Of a DNA stretch of 31,643 nucleotides, positions 1 through 5,403 are shown in pieces. Under the pieces are notes generated by a model that did not search any database, had not been told where the DNA came from, and was given only the letters and a program-made list of their open reading frames with translations. The number at the start of each line of letters is the position of its first letter. The stretch's first letter is position 1. Source of the DNA: a virus. The stretch covers positions 1 through 31,643 of the IMG/VR virus record IMGVR_UViG_3300013010_000042. The stretch is one strand, 5' to 3'. The translations under genes and the position numbers were made by a program.

Positions 1-8
1 AACATCAT
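1..8 (-). CDS. Start of an unidentified gene leaving the window
   Basis: Two consecutive minus-strand ATG codons lie at 8-6 and 5-3, directly after the stop codon of the primase-like gene (TAA at 15-13). A good ribosome-binding sequence, GAGGTAAGCAC, precedes them. The reading frame continues beyond base 1, so only the first two or three codons are visible and no product can be named. It is probably the next member of the leftward replication operon. The call rests only on the Shine-Dalgarno/ATG arrangement and operon spacing. Confidence 0.35.
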
Positions 9-12
9 GTGC

Positions 13-384
13 TTACCTCATCCTCGGTGGTATGTAGGCAGTGCCGCCCCCCGTTGTGCGGCCACTGCGCTCACGGCCAGTGCGACCCTTAGCCCGTCCA
101 CGGGCCCCCGTGTCTGTTCCGTTAAACAGTTCACCCGCAATCGTGAGGGCTTCACGGAACTCCACACCCTCGTGGTGCATGATGACTGTGTAAACGTCAC
201 CTTTGAACTCGCAAGCCATGCAACGCACTACACCTAAGTCATAGTTGACTCGGCACGACGCACGTGTCTCGTCGTGCACTTGACACTTGACTGACGACCA
301 CCCACCCCGCTCACCTGGCGGGCTCCAGCCGTAGTGATCGAGTACGTCGTACAGTGACGGGCGACCATCATCGGGTGTGGTCAT
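13..384 (-). CDS. Primase-type zinc-finger protein (CHC2-like)
   Basis: A 123-residue protein whose central part has the zinc-binding pattern of DnaG-type primases: C34-x2-H37, then C55-x2-C58, in a short beta-rich context (VKCQVHDET ... GVVRCMACEFKGDV). DnaG-family zinc domains help primase recognise template DNA. No TOPRIM catalytic domain follows, so this would be a stand-alone zinc domain or half of a split primase; the C-terminus is a basic, Gly/Arg-rich tail. I chose ATG 384 over the upstream ATG at 432. It has a GGGGTGGTGG-type ribosome site and overlaps the upstream gene by 17 bp, whereas 432 would overlap by 65 bp. It is the fifth or sixth gene of the leftward replication operon. The zinc-finger call is good; the primase role is inferred from family and context. 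Confidence 0.72.
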   Translation of the reverse strand: MTTPDDGRPSLYDVLDHYGWSPPGERGGWSSVKCQVHDETRASCRVNYDLGVVRCMACEFKGDVYTVIMHHEGVEFREALTIAGELFNGTDTGARGRAKGRTGRERSGRTTGGGTAYIPPRMR

Positions 385-718
385 GAATCCACCACCCCAA
401 CTCTTGAACCACGTATCCACGATCAACCCCATGAGATCGACGCTTCACTACGACCAGGGGCCGTGCTTCTTCCAGCCTGTTTAAACTGGCGTAGTGCCTG
501 GCTTCAACTTCGGCCTGCTTGAGGAACCCAGGTAGGTCTATCGCCTTCGTTGCCTTCGCTTCAATAACGTAATGCACTCCGTTGATCTCTACACTCAGGT
601 CACCGATGTCTTGAGCACCGTTCATCGGGTTTCGTCTGACTGCAATGGAATGGTCAAGGAAGTGTTCACGCAGTGCGATCTCCCAGGCCGAGCCTTTACG
701 CTTCGATGGGTTACTCAT
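368..718 (-). CDS. Holliday-junction-resolvase-like PD-(D/E)XK nuclease
   Basis: A 116-residue protein resembling small Hjc/VRR-type nucleases found in phage replication modules. Visible motif residues are E13 in an N-terminal helix, D40 in the IGDLSV strand, and E53-x-K55 in VIEAKAT. This is the expected E...D...ExK order of a PD-(D/E)XK metal-dependent nuclease. Such enzymes resolve branched DNA made during phage replication or recombination. The start at ATG 718 (MSNPSKRKG) is preferred over the upstream ATG at 790 because GAGGTG precedes it. It also overlaps the end of the ATPase gene by only 8 bp, and the extra upstream residues look like out-of-frame ATPase coding. Substrate preference cannot be read from sequence. 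Confidence 0.7.
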   Translation of the reverse strand: MSNPSKRKGSAWEIALREHFLDHSIAVRRNPMNGAQDIGDLSVEINGVHYVIEAKATKAIDLPGFLKQAEVEARHYASLNRLEEARPLVVVKRRSHGVDRGYVVQELGWWIHDHTR

Positions 719-1502
719 AGGGCACCTCATCAAGGTCAACCAGTTGCATGTTGGCTGGGTCGTAACGCAGCCACACGGGGTCAGTGCCACCGGGTGATGC
801 TTTGCCGTACCTGTTCTTTACCGCTGCCACTCCCATGAATCCCGGCTCCGCCGTGGATGTCAACGTCAACACCAGCGCAGGAACTTGCGAGATCTTTCCG
901 TGCAGTGATGACTGCGGGGGAGCGGGGTTACCTTCGCCCTCACGGGTGTGATGCAGCACAACGAATGCTGCCGCTGTATCGCGGGCGAACCAACGCAGTT
1001 CACGCATGAGTGTTCGTAGAGAGCCGAACTCGTCACCTGAGTCGAACGCAACGTCTCCCGCATTGTCGATGATTACGAGGTGAGGATCTTCGCCCTGTGC
1101 TTCACGGAACGCCTCGATGGTTAGTTCAATGTGTTCCAGCGACGGGTTGGACCGTGTATCCCACACGATGTGAGACGCTTGCGCCAGGACTTCTGATGCC
1201 CATGCGCGATCCTGAGTCATTGCCTGTTCGGCTTCGGCTTGATCAATATCAAGCAGCATGGCCAGCAGCCTCACACGTTGAGTGTTCTCCGTGGAGTCTG
1301 CACTCATGTACAGGGTGGGTGCACCTGAACGCACTGCAAGTGCGAGTGCAATCGTTGACTTACCCGCACCGGGTGGGCCTGCAATCAGCGTGATCTCGCC
1401 GGATCGTAGACCCACCCCACGGGCGGCAAGTGCGGGAAACATGTTGGGTACGGTCACAACTTCCCGGTCAGGGACCAGGACAGTTTGGTGAAACCTCCGC
1501 AT
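711..1502 (-). CDS. DnaB/RecA-type replicative ATPase (helicase-like)
   Basis: A 263-residue RecA-fold ATPase. Walker A is GPPGAGKST at about residues 42-50. Walker B is HLVIID at about 141-146. A motif with two histidines (VVLHHTREG) near 190 matches the sensor region of DnaB- and RepA-like phage ATPases. It is shorter than a full DnaB and lacks the N-terminal DnaB domain, so it may be a single-domain helicase or helicase loader acting at the replication fork. The ribosome site GAGGAGGTGAGC is strong. A 14-bp sequence upstream (1517-1530) is shared exactly with the scaffold gene. Neighbours (nuclease, primase zinc finger, Cas4-like exonuclease) place it in DNA replication. The ATPase call is firm; helicase activity is inferred. 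Confidence 0.8.
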   Translation of the reverse strand: MRRFHQTVLVPDREVVTVPNMFPALAARGVGLRSGEITLIAGPPGAGKSTIALALAVRSGAPTLYMSADSTENTQRVRLLAMLLDIDQAEAEQAMTQDRAWASEVLAQASHIVWDTRSNPSLEHIELTIEAFREAQGEDPHLVIIDNAGDVAFDSGDEFGSLRTLMRELRWFARDTAAAFVVLHHTREGEGNPAPPQSSLHGKISQVPALVLTLTSTAEPGFMGVAAVKNRYGKASPGGTDPVWLRYDPANMQLVDLDEVPYE

Positions 1503-1516
1503 TGCTCACCTCCTCG

Positions 1517-1530
1517 GTGTGTTTAAACGC
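1517..1530 (-). promoter_or_regulatory. 14-bp start-associated motif, copy 1
   Basis: On the minus strand this reads GCGTTTAAACACAC. It lies 15 bases upstream of the ATPase start codon, just before its ribosome site. The identical 14 bases occur at 15685-15698, also exactly 15 bases before a start codon (scaffold gene). The function is unknown; it could be a promoter or a translation or transcription control site. Confidence 0.5.
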
Positions 1531-1538
1531 AGGACGGG

Positions 1539-1943
1539 TCAGGCTGATATCTTTTTGGCGCACTGTTGCTCGCGGGGGCGAGCACACACACTGAATCCCC
1601 GGTAAGGCTTACCGGCCTTGGAGATTCCGGGCGGGATGAACTTCATCGGCTCACCGTGCTCACACAAAGGGCCCGCTGCGTCGTTAGTGGGGGCGGGAGC
1701 ATGGTCGGGTAGTGCTTGCACTGTTGCCGTGGCCTGCTGTGTGGGAGGTGCGAGAGCACCAGCCTTGGCTACGTTCCCTGCGCCCACGATCAGCGATTCA
1801 ACTGCGACGATCTTCGGGATTAGGGCTTCAAAGGCATCCAGCATCTCGCTTAGTTCTTCTGCATTGGTGGCATACACGTTGAGCAGGCCGCCGCTGGGAG
1901 TCTTGTAGTTCACTTGGTACGCCGTTGATTCTGGTGCACTCAT
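1539..1943 (-). CDS. Replication-module protein with C-terminal zinc ribbon
   Basis: A 134-residue protein with no confidently known function. The first ~50 residues form a short alpha/beta domain (YQVNYKTPSGGLLNVYATNAEEL). A Pro/Ala-rich linker follows (about 60-90). The C-terminal stretch has CEHGEPMKFIPP ... GFSVCARP ... QQC, a C-x-H plus C...C arrangement that could bind zinc. Similar-looking proteins sit beside DnaB-like and Cas4-like genes in actinobacteriophages, so an accessory DNA-binding role (for example with single-stranded DNA) is possible. The ATG at 1943 has AAGGAAC upstream. Gene position in the replication operon is solid; the biochemical role is speculation. Confidence 0.65.
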   Translation of the reverse strand: MSAPESTAYQVNYKTPSGGLLNVYATNAEELSEMLDAFEALIPKIVAVESLIVGAGNVAKAGALAPPTQQATATVQALPDHAPAPTNDAAGPLCEHGEPMKFIPPGISKAGKPYRGFSVCARPREQQCAKKISA

Positions 1944-1971
1944 GATTGTTCCTTTCCTAGGTGTCAGTTAC

Positions 1972-2784
1972 TTATTTAAAAGAACGTGTGGGGGGAGTTC
2001 CCCCAACTGCTTCGCAGTACGGTGCGACGGAGCAGGACGGGCACAGTGGCCCCACATGGGGCACGAACAGCCCCGCTTCCACGATGGCTTTGGCACGGTC
2101 GTACCAGCGACCCAGCATCTCTTCTGTGTAGTGGGTCAGCGAGTGGATGCTCGGCTCGTAGTCGGCCTTACCGCTGCGGGTCATGAAGTAGGTTCCCAGG
2201 AATGAGTCGGTCCCGGTGGTCTTCAAGTAGCCCTGCCGGTAAACACCCAGTTGCACGGTCGATTGTGGCTGACGTGCACCGGTCTTAAGATCTAGGATCA
2301 GGGTCTCGCCGGTATCAGTTACAAACACGCGGTCAATAAATCCACGCACTGACGTGTCACCGAAGGTGACCTCGAAGGAAGCCTCAACTTCCATCAACGT
2401 CCACCCTCGCGCCTGTTTATCCTTTAACCATTCGCGCCAGCCCTTGACTTGCTCTAGGCCAGCCTTACTCCACCATTCCTGGTCTTCCTTGTTGGGGTTT
2501 GCTTTCGTGGCACGACCCGCTGCACGCACCTTGCTTGCGTCAGCGACCCGCTCCATCTGCTTCGCCCAGGCAATCTCCCAGGCTTTCGCGGGATCTTCCT
2601 GCTCATTCTTATCGAGCAATTCCGTGGCCTCATGCACTGCACTCCCACCGAATAGGTACCACGCATCCGACTGTGGTGCACCGAGAACCTTGGTTAGCCG
2701 GTACTTCTCACCGCACGTGAGCAAGGTGTCTAGGCTTGAGTACGACAGGCTCTGTGAGCCTGTGAGATCTTTGAGGCTAGTCAT
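1972..2784 (-). CDS. Cas4/RecB-like exonuclease with Fe-S cluster cysteines
   Basis: A 270-residue nuclease of the PD-(D/E)XK superfamily. Motif residues visible are H51 (GSAVHEATE), D151 (RGFIDRVF), D165-x-K167 (ILDLKTG) and Q178 in the downstream helix. One cysteine near the N-terminus (C24) and three near the C-terminus (C248, C251, C257) match the four-cysteine iron-sulfur arrangement of Cas4 and AddB proteins. Phage Cas4-like exonucleases resect DNA ends for recombination or replication. No CRISPR array or other cas gene is present, so adaptation is not implied. The start overlaps the upstream gene's stop as ATGA, suggesting coupled translation. The family call is strong. Confidence 0.82.
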   Translation of the reverse strand: MTSLKDLTGSQSLSYSSLDTLLTCGEKYRLTKVLGAPQSDAWYLFGGSAVHEATELLDKNEQEDPAKAWEIAWAKQMERVADASKVRAAGRATKANPNKEDQEWWSKAGLEQVKGWREWLKDKQARGWTLMEVEASFEVTFGDTSVRGFIDRVFVTDTGETLILDLKTGARQPQSTVQLGVYRQGYLKTTGTDSFLGTYFMTRSGKADYEPSIHSLTHYTEEMLGRWYDRAKAIVEAGLFVPHVGPLCPSCSVAPYCEAVGGTPPTRSFK

Positions 2785-3044
2785 GCTGTCGCTTTCGACA
2801 TGATCCAGACATCGGTTGTGGTTCCGTCTTCCTCAACTTCGACAACGTAATCCCAGTCGCCCGCCAGTTGCTCTAGCACTTCCTCGGGGACTGCCGCTTC
2901 CCACTCTTCCTCAGTCCAGCCTTCGCCTGCCGTGATGATGATCAGGTCTGCCGTCTCTACCACATGTACCTTGGCCGATGTCTGCATTTGAGTAACGTAC
3001 CCCATGATATCCCCACATCCCGCGCACTTTGCGCTACGTTTCAA
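2781..3044 (-). CDS. Small acidic protein with N-terminal CxxC, first gene of leftward operon
   Basis: An 87-residue protein of unknown function. It opens with a CAGCG knuckle, followed by a short alpha/beta, strongly acidic segment (GEGWTEEEWEAAVPEEVLEQL; WDYVVEVEEDG). The start is uncertain. TTG at 3044 has no ribosome site but keeps the CxxC motif. ATG at 3005 is preceded by a GTGGGGATATC stretch and would give a 74-residue protein. The stop overlaps the Cas4-like start by 4 bp. It is the first gene after the candidate leftward promoter at 3069-3077. The acidic character could fit a regulator or inhibitor, but nothing in the sequence shows this. Confidence 0.6.
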   Translation of the reverse strand: MKRSAKCAGCGDIMGYVTQMQTSAKVHVVETADLIIITAGEGWTEEEWEAAVPEEVLEQLAGDWDYVVEVEEDGTTTDVWIMSKATA

Positions 3045-3068
3045 ACTATTTTAAAACAATCTAGCGCG

Positions 3069-3077
3069 ATTATCTCA
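3069..3077 (-). promoter_or_regulatory. Possible extended -10 promoter for the replication operon
   Basis: On the minus strand the sequence TGAGATAAT fits an extended -10 element (TG-n-GATAAT). A start of transcription near 3062 would follow, about 20 bases before TTG 3044. No good -35 hexamer lies 16-18 bases upstream. The element overlaps one of two direct copies of CTTGAGA spaced 10 bp apart (3073-3079 and 3083-3089), one helical turn, which could be regulator sites. Confidence 0.4.
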
Positions 3078-3108
3078 AGTTTTCTCAAGAAAGAGTGAAA
3101 CACTCAGG

Positions 3109-3123
3109 CTAGCCGCCGACGAT
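3109..3123. repeat. 15-bp noncoding repeat, copy 1
   Basis: CTAGCCGCCGACGAT occurs here and again, identically and in the same orientation, at 9048-9062. Both copies lie in gaps upstream of minus-strand genes, about 65-75 bases from the next start codon. This hints at a shared regulatory site. Confidence 0.5.
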
Positions 3124-3187
3124 ATGGCTTGGTGTCTGTTACAATATGTCTTAAGAGCACTTGACTTTCGTGGTAGTTGACCTTGGT

Positions 3188-3352
3188 GGGGTTAAGCCCC
3201 GGCCTTAGCCGGGGCCTAGCGAGTGGTACTTAAGTAGAGATCCTAGGGAAGGCCCTTAAGGGCCTTCCCATCTAGGCTTAACTTTTTTATAGACCTTTCC
3301 CTCAGAGTCAACCGCGATAGAAAGAGCCCCCGACCTCAAGGTCGGGGGCTCT
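3188..3352. promoter_or_regulatory. Hairpin array A
   Basis: Successive stem-loops lie between the HTH gene and the replication operon. The first has an 8-bp stem GCCCCGGC/GCCGGGGC with loop CTTA (3196-3215). The second is a perfect 10-bp stem GGGAAGGCCC/GGGCCTTCCC with loop TTAA (3246-3269). The third is the terminator at 3323-3352. An alternative GGGG-TTAAG-CCCC pairing is possible at 3188-3200. A T-rich run (3283-3288) follows the second hairpin on the plus strand. Words flanking these stems recur in a second array at 30.39-30.55 kb. Confidence 0.65.
3323..3352 (-). terminator. Rho-independent terminator after the HTH gene
   Basis: AGAGCCCCCGACCT and its exact reverse complement are separated by two bases, giving about 12 paired bases and a four-base TCAA-type loop. 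It begins 22 bases after the stop codon of the minus-strand HTH gene. On the minus strand it is followed by a short pyrimidine run (TTCT). The stem is symmetrical, so it could also stop plus-strand transcripts. Confidence 0.75.
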
Positions 3353-3374
3353 AGTCTTTACTTGGTTTAAACAG

Positions 3375-3827
3375 TTATTTCTGAGGGTTTACGTGCACAC
3401 GTTCTTTCCTGATCGGAAGTTCAGGGTCGTCTTCTGGACGACGCATCACGTAGAAGATAGATGGGTTCTGGTCTGGGTCGAATGCGACCACAGCCTTGTT
3501 CTCCTCCATCTTAAGCAACCAACTCTGAAGCCGGTGTGCTTCCTCAACCGTGAGGGATAAGCCTCGCCTCTGGCGGGCGAGTAGGCGAAGCATCCTGACC
3601 GGGTATGACTTGAGGTCTTTCCCGCTGAGGCTCCAAGGAATCTCATCCTGGTACCGCTCTTTAGGATCGACCAGTCCGGCTCGGTGTAGTGCTACCGACA
3701 CCGCTGATCGGGTGACCTGATACCCAGTCGTGTCTGTGATACGGGTTGCTATCTCCTGATGGGTGAGCCCTTGTTTGCTTAGTGCCAGTAGTTCATCACT
3801 GTTTGGTAGTATTTGTGGACGAGACAT
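3375..3827 (-). CDS. HTH DNA-binding phage regulator
   Basis: A 150-residue protein with an N-terminal helix-turn-helix at about residues 15-50 (LALSKQGLTHQEIATRI ... VTRSAVSVALHRAGL). A basic stretch (RMLRLLARQRRGL) and a C-terminal domain with VVAFDPDQNPSIFYV follow. The same architecture is common in actinobacteriophages as an uncharacterised DNA-binding protein. Its place next to attP and the divergent integrase, with its own terminator, is where a lysogeny regulator or repressor would sit; that role is inferred. ATG 3827 has AGGAAGGG upstream. Candidate binding sites in the 256-bp divergent gap are an inverted AATGTAAC pair and a 10-bp palindrome. Confidence 0.75.
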   Translation of the reverse strand: MSRPQILPNSDELLALSKQGLTHQEIATRITDTTGYQVTRSAVSVALHRAGLVDPKERYQDEIPWSLSGKDLKSYPVRMLRLLARQRRGLSLTVEEAHRLQSWLLKMEENKAVVAFDPDQNPSIFYVMRRPEDDPELPIRKERVHVNPQK

Positions 3828-3867
3828 CTGATTTCCCTTCCTGTCGTCCCCCTCGATTAACGCAACG

Positions 3868-3934
3868 AATGTAACCCATTGGGGGAAGGAAGTCCAATTA
3901 CAAAGTAAGGATTATTAGGTGGTCTCGTTACATT
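3868..3934. promoter_or_regulatory. Inverted AATGTAAC pair between regulator and integrase
   Basis: AATGTAAC at 3868-3875 and its reverse complement GTTACATT at 3927-3934 flank a 51-bp stretch directly upstream of the HTH gene. The layout is compatible with paired operators for a dimeric regulator. Only sequence symmetry supports this. Confidence 0.3.
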
Positions 3935-3963
3935 AAAATAGTGCCCGTGGTTTCCCACGTCAG

Positions 3964-3986
3964 TGTCCGGAGGGGGATTTGAACCC
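3964..3986 (-). other. Candidate attP core (tRNA 3'-end fragment)
   Basis: On the minus strand the segment GGGTTCAAATCCCCC followed by TCCGGACA is a typical tRNA T-loop, T-stem 3' strand and acceptor 3' strand. The T-stem 5' side and the rest of a tRNA are absent, so it is not a functional tRNA. Tyrosine integrases often recombine at tRNA 3' ends, and this fragment lies 98 bp upstream of the integrase start. It is probably the attP core, allowing the host tRNA gene to be rebuilt after integration. The implied acceptor 5' strand would be GTCCGGA; the tRNA identity cannot be fixed. Confidence 0.65.
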
Positions 3987-4024
3987 TACCCCCAGTATCC
4001 GGGGTTTTGGTGTGTGTTACCACG

Positions 4025-4034
4025 TCACATGTGA
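4025..4034. promoter_or_regulatory. Palindrome ahead of integrase
   Basis: TCACATGTGA is a perfect 10-bp palindrome 50 bases upstream of the integrase ATG. It overlaps a TGTGATAC sequence that resembles an extended -10 element on the plus strand. It could be an operator on the integrase promoter; evidence is limited to symmetry and position. Confidence 0.3.
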
Positions 4035-4083
4035 TACGGTTACAAACAACACAGACCACCTCCCGAGATGAAGGGCTTATACC

Positions 4084-5121
4084 ATGAAGACAAAAAGGCT
4101 CAGTGAGGCTACCGAAGAATACTTAAACCACCTCATTGCCAGAAACCTCGCCAACTCCACGATAAAAAACAACCGTCAGGTGCTCAACCAGGCTTTGAGG
4201 ACCTGGGGAGATGTCTATGTCGGCACCATCGACGACACTTACGTGGACCGGCTGTTCGCTACGGCAGCCTGGGCTGCCCGCACCAGGAACCTGTACCTCC
4301 AAAACATCCGGTCGTTCTTTAAGTGGTGTCGGCTCCGCAAGTTTATGGCGAAAGACTACGACCCGACAGAGATGTGGAATAACCAGAAGGCGTCCACGAA
4401 CGTGGACAAACTGAGGCTCCCAGTGGAGCGTTTCGCGGAACTGTTGGACGCTGCCCCGCACCCCCGTGACCGAGCAATCTGTGCGCTAGGCCTGTTCACC
4501 TTTTGTCGTGGATCAGAGATAGCCACGATGCGAATAGGGGATCTTGACTTCTCTCGTGGTGAGTTGAAGATTACCCGACACAAGACTCATGACGAGGATG
4601 TGCTTCCGGTGTCCAGTGAGTTGGCCACGGAGATGGCCAGGTGGTTGAACTTTTACCGGGACAACCAGGGAGTCCTGCTTCCTGAGTGGTACCTCGCACC
4701 AGCGAAGAACCCTGACCTGTGGGTGCAAGGCCCTGACGGGCGTCTGGTCCAGTCAAAAGTGATGTCAGCACTCAGGCCATACACGATGGAATCTAAGCCC
4801 TACAGGGCCGTGCAGAGGGCCCTTAAGGGAATAGGCGTGTCTTTCTCTGGGGAAGGTGCCCATACTTTGCGAAGGTCAGGGGCCAGGGCACTGGCCGACA
4901 GCCTGCGAGATCAGGGCTATGACTCAGCCCTGCTGCGAGTGGCTTCTATGTGTGGCCATAAGTCCACGAAGGTCACGGAGCATTACATCGGGTGGGGCTT
5001 GGAGCGCACTCAACGGAATGAGATGATCGCAGGCAAGCCACTGTTCCCAGGTATGGTCAGTGGCGGTGGACTGCGAGTGGTGGGAGGTAGTCATGAAGGT
5101 AGTCATGCTCGTGTGCGATAA
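4084..5121 (+). CDS. int: Tyrosine site-specific integrase
   Basis: A 345-residue tyrosine recombinase. An N-terminal SAM-like core-binding domain covers about residues 1-105, with the catalytic domain from about 115. The catalytic residues are all visible: R142 (FCRGSEIATMR), K167 (RHKTHDE), H260 and R263 (HTLRRSG), H292 (CGHKS) and the nucleophile Y301 (EHYIGWG). It would integrate and, with a helper, excise the phage at attP/attB. The start at ATG 4084 has AAGGG about nine bases upstream. It is one of only three plus-strand genes in the window, and its end overlaps the next gene by 29 bp. The last ~20 residues (GGSHEGSHA) are encoded by the tandem duplication described at 5085-5107. Confidence 0.92.
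   Translation: MKTKRLSEATEEYLNHLIARNLANSTIKNNRQVLNQALRTWGDVYVGTIDDTYVDRLFATAAWAARTRNLYLQNIRSFFKWCRLRKFMAKDYDPTEMWNNQKASTNVDKLRLPVERFAELLDAAPHPRDRAICALGLFTFCRGSEIATMRIGDLDFSRGELKITRHKTHDEDVLPVSSELATEMARWLNFYRDNQGVLLPEWYLAPAKNPDLWVQGPDGRLVQSKVMSALRPYTMESKPYRAVQRALKGIGVSFSGEGAHTLRRSGARALADSLRDQGYDSALLRVASMCGHKSTKVTEHYIGWGLERTQRNEMIAGKPLFPGMVSGGGLRVVGGSHEGSHARVR
5085..5107 (+). repeat. Duplicated ribosome site plus start codon
   Basis: AGGTAGTCATG occurs twice, 12 bases apart (5085-5095 and 5097-5107). Each copy carries a ribosome-binding sequence and an ATG in the same frame. The downstream small gene therefore has two in-frame starts, at 5093 and 5105. Confidence 0.6.
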
Positions 5122-5323
5122 GTGTTCGGACACGTCTGCTGGCACGTACGCGATCACTTATGGTGAGGACACGTGGGAGGTGGATCTGTGTTCAGGATGC
5201 TCCAGCGTTCTGTATCCGAGCAAGGTTAAGGGCCCAGCGAATAGGGGAAGACCTTCTAAGAGGGCACGATTCACGATCGTTGACCTTCCAGACGACCCAG
5301 ACATATCCTTAACGGGGCCGTAA
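5093..5323 (+). CDS. Small zinc-ribbon protein downstream of integrase
   Basis: A 76-residue protein with two cysteine pairs, CDKC near residue 9 and DLCSGCS near residue 34. They are separated by a short beta segment, and the fold should be a zinc ribbon. The basic stretch NRGRPSKRARF contains an RGRP core like that of AT-hooks. Similar small proteins occur widely in actinobacterial phages without known function. Overlap with the integrase end implies co-expression, so an excision or integration helper role is possible; there is no winged-helix excisionase motif to support it. ATG 5093 is preceded by GGGAGG; ATG 5105 is an alternative. Confidence 0.6.
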   Translation: MKVVMLVCDKCSDTSAGTYAITYGEDTWEVDLCSGCSSVLYPSKVKGPANRGRPSKRARFTIVDLPDDPDISLTGP

Positions 5324-5330
5324 GGGCCCC
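5314..5330 (+). terminator. Minor stem-loop at the end of the integrase operon
   Basis: GGGGCC and GGCCCC pair around a five-base loop that includes the stop codon of the zinc-ribbon gene. It has no T-run and may only support the stronger terminator 11 bases downstream. Confidence 0.35.
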
Positions 5331-5340
5331 CTAACGAACG

Positions 5341-5374
5341 AAGAAGCCCTCCCTTGGTTAGGGGAGGGCTTCTT
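5341..5374. terminator. Bidirectional terminator between integrase operon and late operon
   Basis: A 13-bp perfect stem (AAGAAGCCCTCCC and its complement) with an 8-base loop is followed by GTTTTAG on the plus strand. It lies 18 bases after the zinc-ribbon stop codon and 30 bases beyond the minus-strand stop at 5404. It sits exactly where converging transcripts would meet. Confidence 0.8.
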
Positions 5375-5403
5375 GTTTTAGTCCGTTAACGTGGCTTACA
5401 GGG

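Noticed and set aside
1972-2784. Cas4-like gene as a sign of a CRISPR system
   Set aside because: No repeat-spacer array and no cas1/cas2 or effector genes are present. Phage Cas4-like exonucleases normally belong to replication and recombination modules.
3964-4040. A complete tRNA gene on the minus strand at the integrase upstream region
   Set aside because: Only the T-loop and acceptor 3' strand are present. The T-stem 5' side mismatches and no matching acceptor 5' strand, D-arm or anticodon arm is found, so it is an att fragment.
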